Part shown: positions 42,288 to 51,031 of the stretch, in pieces
Numbering within the stretch: position 1 is the stretch's first letter
Layout: every line of letters starts with the position of its first letter
Origin: Acidobacteriota bacterium
Lineage (GTDB): Bacteria; Acidobacteriota; Vicinamibacteria; Marinacidobacterales; Marinacidobacteraceae
Length of the DNA stretch: 64,000 bases
Assembly: GCA_022822745.1 (NCBI GenBank)
Contig: JAJEAO010000011.1
Location: 23,921 to 87,920, forward strand
Direction: 5' to 3'
Notes under the pieces: model-generated
The model's database searches: none
The model's input: the letters and a program-made list of their open reading frames with translations, nothing else
What the model was told of the DNA's origin: nothing
Position numbers and translations under genes: made by a program

Positions 42288-43460
42288 CTAGCCGAACACG
42301 GGGTACTTCGACGCTCGCGCTCGTCGTACTCTCCGGTACGCTCTGACCAGGTCGGCGCCCATCCAGGCGAGACCGACGGGCCTTCGTGCGTTCGGCAGGA
42401 ATCGGTACTGGAGGGGCTGGACGGTGGCGGCGGCCACCATGAAGGGGCGCCAGTGGCCCGACGGCGCGAGGACGAACTCGGGAAGCCCGTCAGGGCCTCC
42501 ATCGGCATTGATCCTGTTGGTGTAGAAGCCGCCGGTCCCGAAGGCGGGATCAGGCAGATCGCTCCGGGATTCTGGAGGACCGTTGCGTGATCCCGTCGTT
42601 CGCGCCGCGATCGCTGCCGGGTCGCGGAGAATGATCCGGCGTCGGGTCAGGCCGGGCGTGGACAGGACTTGTCCCACACCCGAGGCGGGGAGCGAATTCC
42701 CAGAGGAGGCGTCCTCGCCGGAGGAATCGGACCTGGCGCGCCGCGCTTCCGTAGGCGTGAGCGCATCGGCGACGACGATCAACTGCAAGGGAGGCGTCAG
42801 GTTGGGGTGGCGGATGACGTAGGAGTACTGCTTCCAGCGCGCCGCGATCCGCGCTGCAGCCGAACGCAGAGCCCCGGCGGAGAAGTATTCCGGACCGACG
42901 AACAGGATGCTGAGCTCCGGTCTGGTCTTGCCCCCTCTCGCCCGGCGATGTTCGCACTCCGCGCGGAGGTGTCTGAGAGCCCTGTCTCCGCGCTGCTCGC
43001 CCGCGGGGAGACCAGGACGAACGGCGTTGCGCGCCGTCCGCATCAGACCGGTCGTCCGGGTCCAGTACCGCCTCCAGAGAGGAAGGTCCAGCATAGGAGC
43101 GTTCTGTCGCTGTCCGCAGTGGCCGCGGAGGATCCAGCTCGTCCGGGTCATCGCCGACACCTCGTTCCTGCCCCGGTCGAGAGGGAGTTTGCCGAGCTGC
43201 CTGACGGGCTCGATGAAGTCCTCCATGGAATCCCACCCGCTCGGTGTCCTGCCGCCTGGCAGCGAGAGGATCAGAAGCGGCTTGTCGCTCTCCAGAAGGG
43301 CCTGCAGCGGGGGGCCCATCGCCTCGATGAGGACGGGCACAGTGGAGTCGGAGTCCTTCGCGTGTTTCCGCACCGAGCTGAGTCCCACTTCCAGGAGAGG
43401 CTGGAACCTCCCGTTGACGCTGCCGGGAAAGCGAGGGGCCGCCGTCGCGTCCGAACTCAT
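42288..43460 (-). CDS. Unrecognised 390-aa protein of the accessory operon
   Basis: 390 residues from ATG 43460 ('MSSDATAAPRFPGSVNGRFQPLLEVGLSSVRKHAKDSDSTVPVLIEAMG'). Hydrophobic cores such as 'DKPLLILSLPGG', 'ELSILFVGPEYFSAGALRSAAARIAARW' and 'LQLIVVADAL' suggest an alpha/beta fold. No motif is known to me. A variable Ser/Asp-rich segment follows. It is first in a two-gene operon with the 42253 gene, and structured repeat copy 2 lies about 127 bp upstream on the same strand. Confidence 0.6.
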   Translation of the reverse strand: MSSDATAAPRFPGSVNGRFQPLLEVGLSSVRKHAKDSDSTVPVLIEAMGPPLQALLESDKPLLILSLPGGRTPSGWDSMEDFIEPVRQLGKLPLDRGRNEVSAMTRTSWILRGHCGQRQNAPMLDLPLWRRYWTRTTGLMRTARNAVRPGLPAGEQRGDRALRHLRAECEHRRARGGKTRPELSILFVGPEYFSAGALRSAAARIAARWKQYSYVIRHPNLTPPLQLIVVADALTPTEARRARSDSSGEDASSGNSLPASGVGQVLSTPGLTRRRIILRDPAAIAARTTGSRNGPPESRSDLPDPAFGTGGFYTNRINADGGPDGLPEFVLAPSGHWRPFMVAAATVQPLQYRFLPNARRPVGLAWMGADLVRAYRRVRRARASKYPVFG

Positions 43461-43586
43461 GTCGTCTCGGCGGCGTGGACGGACTCGATCTCATCGAGGC
43501 CGGTCGCATCGGGTCGCCGCGGCCACGGCTTCCAGGGGCGGGGCTTCGCGACGGCGGGCGCCGGTGGGTTCTGCGAGCGCAAGCGG

Positions 43587-43754
43587 ACCTCCCGGTGATG
43601 CTCCGGGAAGGCAGGCTCCACCGGATTCGTACTGTTTGCCCGGGAGCGGGCTCCCGGACCGCATCCCCCGCACGGGGAGCCACCTTCGCCCGAATCCGGA
43701 GACCCAAGAGGCAGGTTGGCAAGAGCGCCCGAAGGCGCTCTACTCAGGATGCTC
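43587..43754 (-). ncRNA. Structured 168-bp element, copy 2 (candidate RNA)
   Basis: 95 percent identical to copy 1, same orientation. Minus-strand hairpins: GAGCGCC-TTCG-GGCGCTC, CCCC-GTGC-GGGG (loop change only), CCGGGAG-CCCG-CTCCCGG, GGTGG-AGC-CTGCC (both changes give G-U pairs) and CCCGG-AGCATCA-CCGGG (loop changes only). It sits directly upstream of the 43460-40895 operon, so it may be its leader or a separate RNA. A frame is open through it on the minus strand, but two of its differences from copy 1 are non-conservative and another removes a stop. Confidence 0.5.
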
Positions 43755-44029
43755 GGGACGACCGTACCAGAGGAGCTTCCGCACAAGCCGCTCCTGCGGC
43801 CATGTGTGCGCCACGACGTGACACGCGATCACCCGGCGATCCAGCGATCGACGCCGGATCCGGCCTCTCACGGGGGGCTTGCCAGTTCGAGTACGCCGTG
43901 CTCAGGTCGAGCCATCCGATCCCGGACGACCCGAACCAACCCGTCCCCTCCGGAAGGGTCGCCCGGTGCGGCGTTCCCCCGGGCCCCGCTGTAGAGCGGC
44001 GCTCCACGCGCGCCGCTGCGGAGGGTTGG
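43755..44029. other. Region upstream of structured repeat copy 2
   Basis: About 275 bp. A 43-codon minus-strand frame (GTG 43871 to TAG 43740) reads 'VIACHVVAHTWPQERLVRKLLWYGRPEHPE' and stops at the edge of the repeat. It may be the tail of a lost gene. TACGGT near 43755 is a weak -10 candidate for the repeat. Nothing else is seen. Confidence 0.3.
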
Positions 44030-44365
44030 CTAGCGCGATTCGATCGTCTGGATCGTGATCGTTTCGCCGTCGTCGGAGACGGTGCCGGTGATGGTCACGT
44101 CGGTCCCGGCGAAGGGCTGGGCCTCGTCCGGGTTCGCGATCGCGAAGACCTTCTCCTCGGACGCGACGTAGAGGGCGATGGAGGCCCCCATCTCCTGGCA
44201 GGCGATGACGCAGTCGGGATGGCTCATCCCGTCCATCATGTGCGTGGCGCCGCACATCGTGTCGGTGACGTGCGCCTCCCACGTCTGCTGCGCGGAGTCG
44301 GCGGCCGATCCGAGGGCGAGCCCGGCAAGCGCCAGGATCGAGAGAACGCTGAGGGTGATGCGCAT
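44030..44365 (-). CDS. Small secreted protein of unknown function
   Basis: 111 residues with a signal peptide ('MRITLSVLSILALAGLALGSAADSA'). The mature part reads 'TWEAHVTDTMCGATHMMDGMSHPDCVIACQEMGASIALYV' and then a small beta domain ('FAGTDVTITGTVSDDGETITIQTI'). The Cys/His/Met-rich stretch could bind metal. The ATG at 44365 has 'CAGGAGG' upstream and CACAAT as a possible -10. Similar proteins seem common in environmental high-GC genomes, but this is recollection. Confidence 0.72.
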   Translation of the reverse strand: MRITLSVLSILALAGLALGSAADSAQQTWEAHVTDTMCGATHMMDGMSHPDCVIACQEMGASIALYVASEEKVFAIANPDEAQPFAGTDVTITGTVSDDGETITIQTIESR

Positions 44366-44429
44366 GGGGAGCCTCCTGCCTGCCCCCATTGTGCCGGACG
44401 GGGCGCGAGTGGTTCATCCGTGAGTCGAA

Positions 44430-44740
44430 TCGCATGCTGGTCAGGTGGGCGTGCCGGGCGGGGCCGCTATCGGGAGAACCCGGGTGCTCCATAGAGGGCG
44501 CAGCCGGGTTTGCGGCGGGAATTGCCGCTCTGGAGAACCCCTACCGGGAGAACCGGGGCGCTCCATAGGGAGCGGCGCGTATGGAGCGCGAGCGTATGGG
44601 GCGCCAGTCTCCAGACTGGCGCTGCGAGGGCGCAGCGGGCCGCGTGCCGGGCGGGGCCGCTACCGCGAGAACCGGCCCGGCGGGCCGGCAGGCCGCGCCG
44701 GCGAACCGGGCCGGCGGGGCGGGTCTCGGCTACTCTCACC
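44430..44740 (-). repeat. Dispersed GC-rich repeat block, inverted relative to the 16-kb and 63-kb blocks
   Basis: Contains the reverse complement of the core ('GGCCGCTACCGCGAGAACC' near 44665 and variants near 44465 and 44545), plus 'GGAATTGCCGCTCTGGAG...GCGCTCCATA', shared with about 16.18 kb. It fills the gap between the small secreted protein and hisS. No coding sequence is seen. Confidence 0.75.
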
Positions 44741-44760
44741 GTCGCCCCGCACCTCGCCGC

Positions 44761-46140
44761 ATGTCCTCCATCTCGACGAAACCGGTCAGCGGGATGCGCG
44801 ACCACCTTCCCGAAGCCGCCGGCGTGCGCCGCGCGGCGGTGCGCCGCATCGAGTCGTCGTTCGCGGTCCACGGGTTCCAGCCCCTCGAGACCCCGGCGAT
44901 GGAGCGGCTCTCGACGCTCCTCGGCAAGTACGGCGAGGAAGGCGACCGCCTCATCTACCGGGTGCTCCACCGGGGGAAGCGGCTCGAGCGCGCGCTCGCC
45001 GGGGAAGCGGTGGCGCCGTCCGATCTCGCCGAGTTCGGGCTCCGCTACGACCTCACGGTGCCGCTTGCCCGGGTGGCGGCGGAATACCGCGGCGCCTTGC
45101 CGCCGGTGTTCCGGCGCTACCAGATCCAGCCGGTGTGGCGGGCCGATCGGGCGCAGCGGGGGCGGTTCCGCGAGTTCACCCAGTGCGATGCCGACATCGT
45201 GGGCAGCGGTTCGATCCTCGCCGACGCGGAGACGCTCGTCGTCCTCCACCACACCCTCTCCGCGCTCGGCTTCCGCGACTTCACCGTCCTGCTGAATCAC
45301 CGGGAGATCCTCCGCGGGCTCATCGAGGCGGCCGGGATCGCTGGCGCGGACGAGAGCGCGACGCTGGTGACGCTGGACAAGCTGGACAAGATCGGGCGCG
45401 GCCGGGTCGAGGACGAACTCGCCCGGGCGCCGGGCGTCGGTCCGGACCGCGCCCGCCGTCTGCTGGAACTCGTTCCCGATGACGACGGCAAGGTCGCGCC
45501 GGGGGATCTCCTCGCCGGGGTATCCGCCGAGCTGCCCGCGGGGCCGGCGCGGGACGCCGCCGATCAGATCGCGACGCTGCTCGATGCTCTCGACGACGCT
45601 CTCGATGGGGCGCTCGGCGGAGACGCCGCCGCCGTCCGCTTCGCTCCGAGTCTCGCCCGCGGTCTCAGCTACTACACCGGCCCGATCTTCGAGGTCGTGG
45701 CCGCGGGCGGGGCTGGCTCGCTCGCTGGCGGGGGCCGCTACGACGGCCTCATCGGCATGTTCGGCAAGCGGCCCGTCCCGGCGGTGGGGTTCTCGCTCGG
45801 GATGGAGCGGATTCTCATGCTGCTCGCCGAACGGGGAGGCTTCGGGGGCGCGACCGCGCCTCGCGCCGTGCTGTGTCCCCTCTCCGGCGTCGCGCCGGGA
45901 CAGACCCTCGCGGTGGCCGGGGCCCTGCGCGCCCGCGGAGTCCGGCTCGAAGTCCAGGTGGACCGCCTGCGGCTCGGCAAGCAGCTCGCCCGGGCGGCGG
46001 GTTCGGGGGCGCGGTTCGCGGTCATCCTCGGGCCGGACGAGGCGGCCGAGGGTCGCTGTGCGGTGCGGGATCTCGGGACCCGCGAGCAGCAGACGGTCCC
46101 GCTGGCGGAGGCGGCGGATCGGCTCCTCGCACCGGAGTGA
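44761..46140 (+). CDS. hisS: Histidyl-tRNA synthetase
   Basis: 459 residues. Class II motifs are 'PVSGMRDHLPEAAGVRR', 'LRYDLTVPLARV', 'RRYQIQPVWRADRAQRGRFREFTQCDADIVG' and the histidine-specific 'LARGLSYYTGPIFEV' with 'GGGRYDGLIGMFG'. The anticodon-binding domain is at the C-terminus. The start is ATG 44761; TACTCT lies about 24 nt upstream. The gene comes right after a dispersed repeat block. Confidence 0.96.
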   Translation: MSSISTKPVSGMRDHLPEAAGVRRAAVRRIESSFAVHGFQPLETPAMERLSTLLGKYGEEGDRLIYRVLHRGKRLERALAGEAVAPSDLAEFGLRYDLTVPLARVAAEYRGALPPVFRRYQIQPVWRADRAQRGRFREFTQCDADIVGSGSILADAETLVVLHHTLSALGFRDFTVLLNHREILRGLIEAAGIAGADESATLVTLDKLDKIGRGRVEDELARAPGVGPDRARRLLELVPDDDGKVAPGDLLAGVSAELPAGPARDAADQIATLLDALDDALDGALGGDAAAVRFAPSLARGLSYYTGPIFEVVAAGGAGSLAGGGRYDGLIGMFGKRPVPAVGFSLGMERILMLLAERGGFGGATAPRAVLCPLSGVAPGQTLAVAGALRARGVRLEVQVDRLRLGKQLARAAGSGARFAVILGPDEAAEGRCAVRDLGTREQQTVPLAEAADRLLAPE

Positions 46141-46438
46141 GCCGGATGCGGCTGCGGTCCCGACGCCTCGGGTTCTTCGGGTCGGCCCGTCCCGCCGTCG
46201 GGTCGGGGAGGCGTTCGGCGCGGAAGGAGACCCGGGCGGGGAAGAGATCCGGCTCCCGCATCGGCGGCAGGGGTCGGCCGGGATCGCGCCGGTAGAGGCC
46301 GTCGGATCCCCGCCGCATGGCGCCCACGAACAGGATCTCGCGCCACTTGCGGAAGGGCAGGGTGAAGGCGCCCTCCTCGCCGAGTCGGCGGAGATCGTGG
46401 AACGGGCGGTCGTCGGCCATGGCGGAGGGCTGAACCAT
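46022..46438 (-). CDS. Possible conserved small protein antisense to the hisS end
   Basis: A frame from ATG 46438 (or 46420) reads 'MADDRPFHDLRRLGEEGAFTLPFRKWREILFVGAMRRGSDGLYRRDPGRPLPPMREPDLFPARVSFRAERL'. This looks like natural protein sequence and fills the 299-bp gap between hisS and the trmJ-like gene, divergent from the latter by 1 bp. The last about 40 codons overlap hisS and are Pro/Arg-rich, so the true end may differ. Not recognised. Confidence 0.4.
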   Translation of the reverse strand: MVQPSAMADDRPFHDLRRLGEEGAFTLPFRKWREILFVGAMRRGSDGLYRRDPGRPLPPMREPDLFPARVSFRAERLPDPTAGRADPKNPRRRDRSRIRLTPVRGADPPPPPAGPSAARGSRDPAPHSDPRPPRPARG

Positions 46439-46439
46439 T

Positions 46440-47147
46440 GTGGCCCGAGTCCACCTCGTCCTGGTCCGCCCGCGACGGCCCGAGAACATCGGCGCGGTGG
46501 CGCGGGTGGCGGCGAATACCGGGCTCGCCGGGCTGCGCCTCGTCACTCCCGGGGACTGGCGGACCGTCGAGGCGTTCCGGATGGCGTGGCAGGCGGAGGG
46601 CTTCGTGGAGCAGGCGCGGGAGTTCGACTCGCTCGCGGAAGCGGTGGCCGACTGCGGCTATGTCGCCGGACTGAGCGGCCGCGGCGGCGACCGGATCCGG
46701 CATCTCACGCCCCGGGAACTGGCCGGCGAAGTGGCGGCGCTCGGCCCCGAGAGTGACGCCGCGGTCGTCTTCGGCAACGAGTCGAGCGGCCTCACCCTCG
46801 CCGAGCGCACGCTCTGCCAGCGGCAGGTGCGGATCCCGTCCGCGCCGCTTCAGCCGTCCCTGAATCTCGCCCAGGCGGCGATGGTCGCGGGCTACGAGAT
46901 CTTCCTCGCCGGCGAGCCGCCTTCCCCGTCACCCCTGCCGCGGGCCCGCTCCGAAGTCAGCGAGCGGGCGCTCGAAGCGCTCCGCGACGCCATGCTGTCC
47001 GTGGGTTTCCTGACCCGGCAGAAGCCCGAAGTGCGGTTCGCCGAGTGGCGGGAACTCTTCGGCCGCCGCGGGATGACCGAGCGGGAAGCGCGGCTGCTGA
47101 TGGCCTTCGCCCGACGCGTCCGTCACGCTGGCAGGCATACTCCGTAG
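46440..47147 (+). CDS. trmJ: TrmJ/SpoU-type RNA 2'-O-methyltransferase
   Basis: 235 residues. The SPOUT fold motifs are 'VHLVLVRPRRPENIGAVARVAANTGLAGLRLV', 'AAVVFGNESSGLTLAE' and 'VRIPSAPLQPSLNLAQAAMVAGYEI', typical of TrmJ, which methylates tRNA position 32. A C-terminal helical extension ('LFGRRGMTEREARLLMAFARRV') is also TrmJ-like. The GTG at 46440 is the chosen start. Confidence 0.88.
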   Translation: MARVHLVLVRPRRPENIGAVARVAANTGLAGLRLVTPGDWRTVEAFRMAWQAEGFVEQAREFDSLAEAVADCGYVAGLSGRGGDRIRHLTPRELAGEVAALGPESDAAVVFGNESSGLTLAERTLCQRQVRIPSAPLQPSLNLAQAAMVAGYEIFLAGEPPSPSPLPRARSEVSERALEALRDAMLSVGFLTRQKPEVRFAEWRELFGRRGMTEREARLLMAFARRVRHAGRHTP

Positions 47148-47167
47148 CCGAGAGGAGGAAGGAGACG

Positions 47168-48637
47168 ATGACGAAGCGAACGCTGGCCATCACGATCCCG
47201 GCGCTGCTCCTCGCCGCGCTGACGGCGGCGCAGCCCGGAGTGCACACGGCAACGAGCGGCGGGGAGGTGATGCGGCTCATCCGCCGCGAAAAGATGGACC
47301 TCATCCTGCCCGGCGCGATGCGGGACAACGACGTGGACATGTGGATCCACGTCACCCGCCACGGCGACCCCGATCCCCTCGCGCACTACTTCGGCAACAC
47401 CTACGGCTACCTGGTCTTCACCGACCTGGGAGACCGGATCGAGCGGGCCGTCTTCGGCAGCGGCGGCGCGGTGGAGGACATTGACGTTCGCGGTTCGGAC
47501 GCCTTCGCCCGGGCCATCTCCAGCTACGACCGCGGCTACCGGCTGGCCTTCGGCTACGGCGACGAGGTGTACGACGAGTTCGCCGAGTTCGTCGCCGAGC
47601 GGGACCCGGAAGTGATCGCGGTGAACACCTCCGAGTGGCTCGCCGAAGCGGACGGGATCTCTCATTCCGCGTGGGTGAAGCTGATGCGCGTGCTCGGGCC
47701 CGAATACGCCGAGCGGGTGGTCTCCGCCGAGCACCTGATCAGCGACTTCGCGGTGCGACGGACCGTTCGCGAGGTCGCGGAGCAGGTCAACAATCTCGAA
47801 GCCGCCCGTCAGCTCCAGCGAGCGGCGCTGGCGCGCATCGAGCCGGGGCGCACCACGATCCGGGAGATCGTCACCTGGGCGCGGGAGTGGGCCTACGAAC
47901 GCCACCTCGGCGGATTCGGCACATTCGGCCCGGGAGGCGTCCGGGTGTACTACTCCGCCGTCTCCGAGGATCCGCCCTATCCGCCATCGGTGCGCTACTT
48001 CCACTGGCACGGCGACTACGTCTTCCAGCGCGGCGACTTCTTCGCCATCAACGTCGGCGTTCGCTACATGGGGTTCACGACGGACACGAAGACCCACGCC
48101 TACATCCTCCGCGAGGGGGAGACCGCGCCGCCCGAGAGCATCCAGGAGGTCTTCGATCTGGCGGTCGCGGGGCAGTGGATCATGCGGCCTCACATGCGCG
48201 TCGGCATGACCGCGAAGGAGTCGCTGGACGCCATGGTCGCCGCCATGGAGGAGGCGGGTTACCTCTACACGCCGTTCGTGAACTCCGGCATCCAGGGCAG
48301 CGGGAGGACTCCCGACGGCACCGGGATGCTGGATTACGTGATGGTCCAGGAGGCGCTTGCGGGGACCGATCAGCCCGGTTTCGCCATCGACAACCACGCC
48401 CACGGCTCCATCGGAACGACGACCCTTGGTCCTTCCATGGCCAACTTCCGCGCCGATCGGCACGATCTGGTGATCCAGGAGAACCACATCTTCGCCTTCG
48501 AGTACATGGTCCACAGGAACATCCCCGAACGGCCCGGCTTTCCCCTCGCGATCAACCTGTCCAACCCGCATGTCGTGACCAGCAAGGGCGTCGAGTGGCT
48601 CCAGCCGCCGAACGAGGAGATCATCCTCATCCACTGA
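47168..48637 (+). CDS. Secreted M24-family (Xaa-Pro aminopeptidase-like) protein with altered metal ligand
   Basis: 489 residues with a signal peptide ('MTKRTLAITIPALLLAALTAAQ') and ATG 47168 after 'GGAGGAAGGAG'. The C-terminal pita-bread region shows 'FFAINVGVRYMGFTTDTKTHAYIL', where M24 enzymes have DxG...D. The first Asp is Asn here. A possible His ligand is in 'IDNHAHGSIGTTTLG' and Glu in 'IFAFEYMVHRN'. Overall fold assignment is fairly safe, but metal binding or peptidase activity may be reduced or lost. Confidence 0.75.
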   Translation: MTKRTLAITIPALLLAALTAAQPGVHTATSGGEVMRLIRREKMDLILPGAMRDNDVDMWIHVTRHGDPDPLAHYFGNTYGYLVFTDLGDRIERAVFGSGGAVEDIDVRGSDAFARAISSYDRGYRLAFGYGDEVYDEFAEFVAERDPEVIAVNTSEWLAEADGISHSAWVKLMRVLGPEYAERVVSAEHLISDFAVRRTVREVAEQVNNLEAARQLQRAALARIEPGRTTIREIVTWAREWAYERHLGGFGTFGPGGVRVYYSAVSEDPPYPPSVRYFHWHGDYVFQRGDFFAINVGVRYMGFTTDTKTHAYILREGETAPPESIQEVFDLAVAGQWIMRPHMRVGMTAKESLDAMVAAMEEAGYLYTPFVNSGIQGSGRTPDGTGMLDYVMVQEALAGTDQPGFAIDNHAHGSIGTTTLGPSMANFRADRHDLVIQENHIFAFEYMVHRNIPERPGFPLAINLSNPHVVTSKGVEWLQPPNEEIILIH

Positions 48638-48666
48638 GTTCCGGGTGGACCCGGTGGTCGCGCTGC

Positions 48667-50895
48667 CTACGGGTCCACCGTGAACAGGAACTTCATGCCC
48701 GCCTCGAGGTGCTCGGCGATGTGGCAGTGCGCCATCCACTTCCCCGGGTTCGTGATCTCGAGGAGGATGTCCACGGTCTCCCCGGCGGCGATGAGCATCG
48801 TGTCCTTGAACACCTGGTTCTGGACCGGCGAGCCGTTTCGCGCCGTGACCAGGAACCGCTGGCCGTGGATGTGGAAGGGGTGCTGCATCGCGTGGATCGC
48901 GGCGGCGTCGTTCCGCAGTCGCACCCGGACCACGTCTCCCACGCGAAACCGCCATTCGATCTCCTCGTTCTCGCGGCCGGTCGCGGGTTCGCGCACGATC
49001 CAGCGGGCCTCCTCAGGACTCGCCACCGAGTTCATCATCGGCATCGTGTCGGCCCATTCCACCGGAGCGAAGAAGACCCGGTCGGCGCGCATCCGCTGCA
49101 TGATCGCGGGATCGAGCCCTTCCACTTCCAGCGTGAGCGCCAGCTCGTAGTCCGGCGGGTCGTCGAAGCGGTCCCGGTAGGCGTCCACTTCCGCGCTCAC
49201 CTCCGGATTCGCCCGGAGCCGGTTCCAGTCGGGGGCCGTCTCCGGGTCGGCTTCCTCATCGGTGACGCGCGCGGCGCCGAGCGGGGTCACCCGCGAGAAG
49301 TAGCTCCCGAACGTGTGCTCGAGCGCGCGCACCCGGTTCTCGATGGCGTGCTCGCCGGCCTCGTCGTAGCGCACCTCCACGATGTATCGCTCCGCCGGGG
49401 CGAGAACGACCGAGTCCACCCACTCCTCCCGCTCGAACTTCGACAGGTCCGAACCCACGACCTTGACCCGGTGCGTCCCCGGTTCACCGAACGAGAGGTT
49501 GAAGGTTCGCGTGTTCGAGACGTTCGTGAGGAAGAAACGGATGACCTCGCCGCGGGCGACTTCGAGTTCGTAGCGCGGCTCCCCGTTCACGAGGAAGAGG
49601 TTCCCGAACCGCCCCATGAGCGCATGGGTCGCCCGCTCCTCTCCCCACGGATAGAGCGAGCCGTCGTCCGCGAGCAGGAGGTCGTCCAGAAGGAGCACCT
49701 CTTCCCGGTGTACCGGTCCGTACCAGAGCTCCGGGGGCGCCTCGACGAGCATGTTGCCGTACAGCCCCAGGTCCTGCTGCACCTCTTCCCGGTGGTGCGG
49801 GTGGTACCAGTAGAGCCCGGCGTCAGGGAAGTGGATCGTGTACTGGAAGCGGCCGCCCGGGGGCACCGGATCCTGGGTGAGGCCGGGGACGCCGTCGAAG
49901 GCGTTGTCGAGCCGGATGCCGTGCCAGTGGATCGCCGTGGGCCAGCGAGTGCGGTTCTCGAAGTTCACGAAGATGGTCGCGGCCTGGTCCACATGGATGA
50001 GCGGCCCCGGGTACTGGCCGTTGAAGCCGTACATCAGGTACTCGCGGCCGTGGATGCGGCGGCGCACGGCGCCTGCGATCAGGTCGAGCGTCTGTCCATC
50101 CGCGAGGCGCGCGACCCGGGACGGGGTCGCCTCCGGCGCCGAGCGGTCGCCGGCGAGCCGGGGCAGGAACGGCAGCGGCTTCGGACGGAGCCGTCCGAGC
50201 CCCGGGATCATCGGGGTTTCCGGGAGCATCGGGGGGTGCGGCCAGGCGAGCTCGTCGGTCGGGGCGCCGTGACCCATCGCGGCGTGGTCCATCGCGCCGT
50301 GGTCCATCGCGCTGTGGCTGGCGGGATCGGCGCCGGCCTCGCCGCTGCCGCTGACCGGCACCATGAGGTGGTTGTCGGGCAGCACCCGGGTCGAGGGCGA
50401 TGCCCCCCGGAGGGCGAGCCGTCCCCGGCGCGACGGCGGATCCGGCGAGGCCTCGGCGCTGATCAGGATCACGAACTTGTCGAAGGCGACCGGTCCGAGT
50501 CCGGGGAAGCGACCGTTGCCGACTTCGCCGAGTCGGATCACCGGGTCCATGACCGGCGTGGTGACCCAGGCCACCCAGCTCCGGGAGCCGTCGAGCGAGG
50601 CAGGTTCCGGGAGTCCTTCGATCTCGAGGTCGAGGAGGTAGAGATGGCTGCCGTCGCGGGTCACCGAGGCGCCGAACGGAGTGGGCGACCAGCGCAGGAA
50701 GGCGGTGCCGCCCGCGGGGGCGAGATCGGGCGTCGGGTAGAGCGCGATGCGGTGGAGGCCGGGCGCCCCCTGGTCGGCGCGGTCTTCCTCCGGGATCCCG
50801 GCAGCCGATTGCGCGAACGCGGAGGCCGCGCCGAGAAGCGCCGCGAGGGCGAGGGAAGCGGCTTCCCTCCCGAGTGGCCCGATCCGTTTTCCCAT
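48667..50895 (-). CDS. Exported multicopper oxidase
   Basis: 742 residues with a signal peptide ('LALAALLGAASAFAQ'). All four copper-site motifs are present: 'AIHWHGIRLDN', 'GLYWYHPHHREE', 'QHPFHIHGQRF' and 'MAHCHIAEHLEAGM'. The N-terminal about 250 residues are extra; they include an unclassified domain and a His/Met-rich run ('SHSAMDHGAMDHAAMGHG') that could collect copper. Likely periplasmic copper or metal oxidation. I start at ATG 50895; the longer ORF frame upstream is not credible. Confidence 0.9.
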   Translation of the reverse strand: MGKRIGPLGREAASLALAALLGAASAFAQSAAGIPEEDRADQGAPGLHRIALYPTPDLAPAGGTAFLRWSPTPFGASVTRDGSHLYLLDLEIEGLPEPASLDGSRSWVAWVTTPVMDPVIRLGEVGNGRFPGLGPVAFDKFVILISAEASPDPPSRRGRLALRGASPSTRVLPDNHLMVPVSGSGEAGADPASHSAMDHGAMDHAAMGHGAPTDELAWPHPPMLPETPMIPGLGRLRPKPLPFLPRLAGDRSAPEATPSRVARLADGQTLDLIAGAVRRRIHGREYLMYGFNGQYPGPLIHVDQAATIFVNFENRTRWPTAIHWHGIRLDNAFDGVPGLTQDPVPPGGRFQYTIHFPDAGLYWYHPHHREEVQQDLGLYGNMLVEAPPELWYGPVHREEVLLLDDLLLADDGSLYPWGEERATHALMGRFGNLFLVNGEPRYELEVARGEVIRFFLTNVSNTRTFNLSFGEPGTHRVKVVGSDLSKFEREEWVDSVVLAPAERYIVEVRYDEAGEHAIENRVRALEHTFGSYFSRVTPLGAARVTDEEADPETAPDWNRLRANPEVSAEVDAYRDRFDDPPDYELALTLEVEGLDPAIMQRMRADRVFFAPVEWADTMPMMNSVASPEEARWIVREPATGRENEEIEWRFRVGDVVRVRLRNDAAAIHAMQHPFHIHGQRFLVTARNGSPVQNQVFKDTMLIAAGETVDILLEITNPGKWMAHCHIAEHLEAGMKFLFTVDP

Positions 50896-51031
50896 GGCGT
50901 CGTCTTCTCCGGCTGCCCGGTGCGGGAACCGGTCGAACGAATGGTACCGGCCCCGTGCGCCGTCCGATCGGCGTCGGACACGGCCCTCGCCGCGAGCATC
51001 CACCGGGCTTGTCGGTGCGGTACTGCGCAGG

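Noticed and set aside
42550-43722. 390-codon alternative frame over the 42288-43460 gene
   Set aside because: Arg/Pro/Ser-rich composition, with no start signal. The frame starting at 43460 has natural amino-acid usage.
43457-43786. 110-codon ORF through structured repeat copy 2, stop overlapping the next ATG
   Set aside because: In copy 1 the same frame has a stop, and several differences are non-conservative. The ATGA overlap is explained by the sequence ATGAGT of the gene start.
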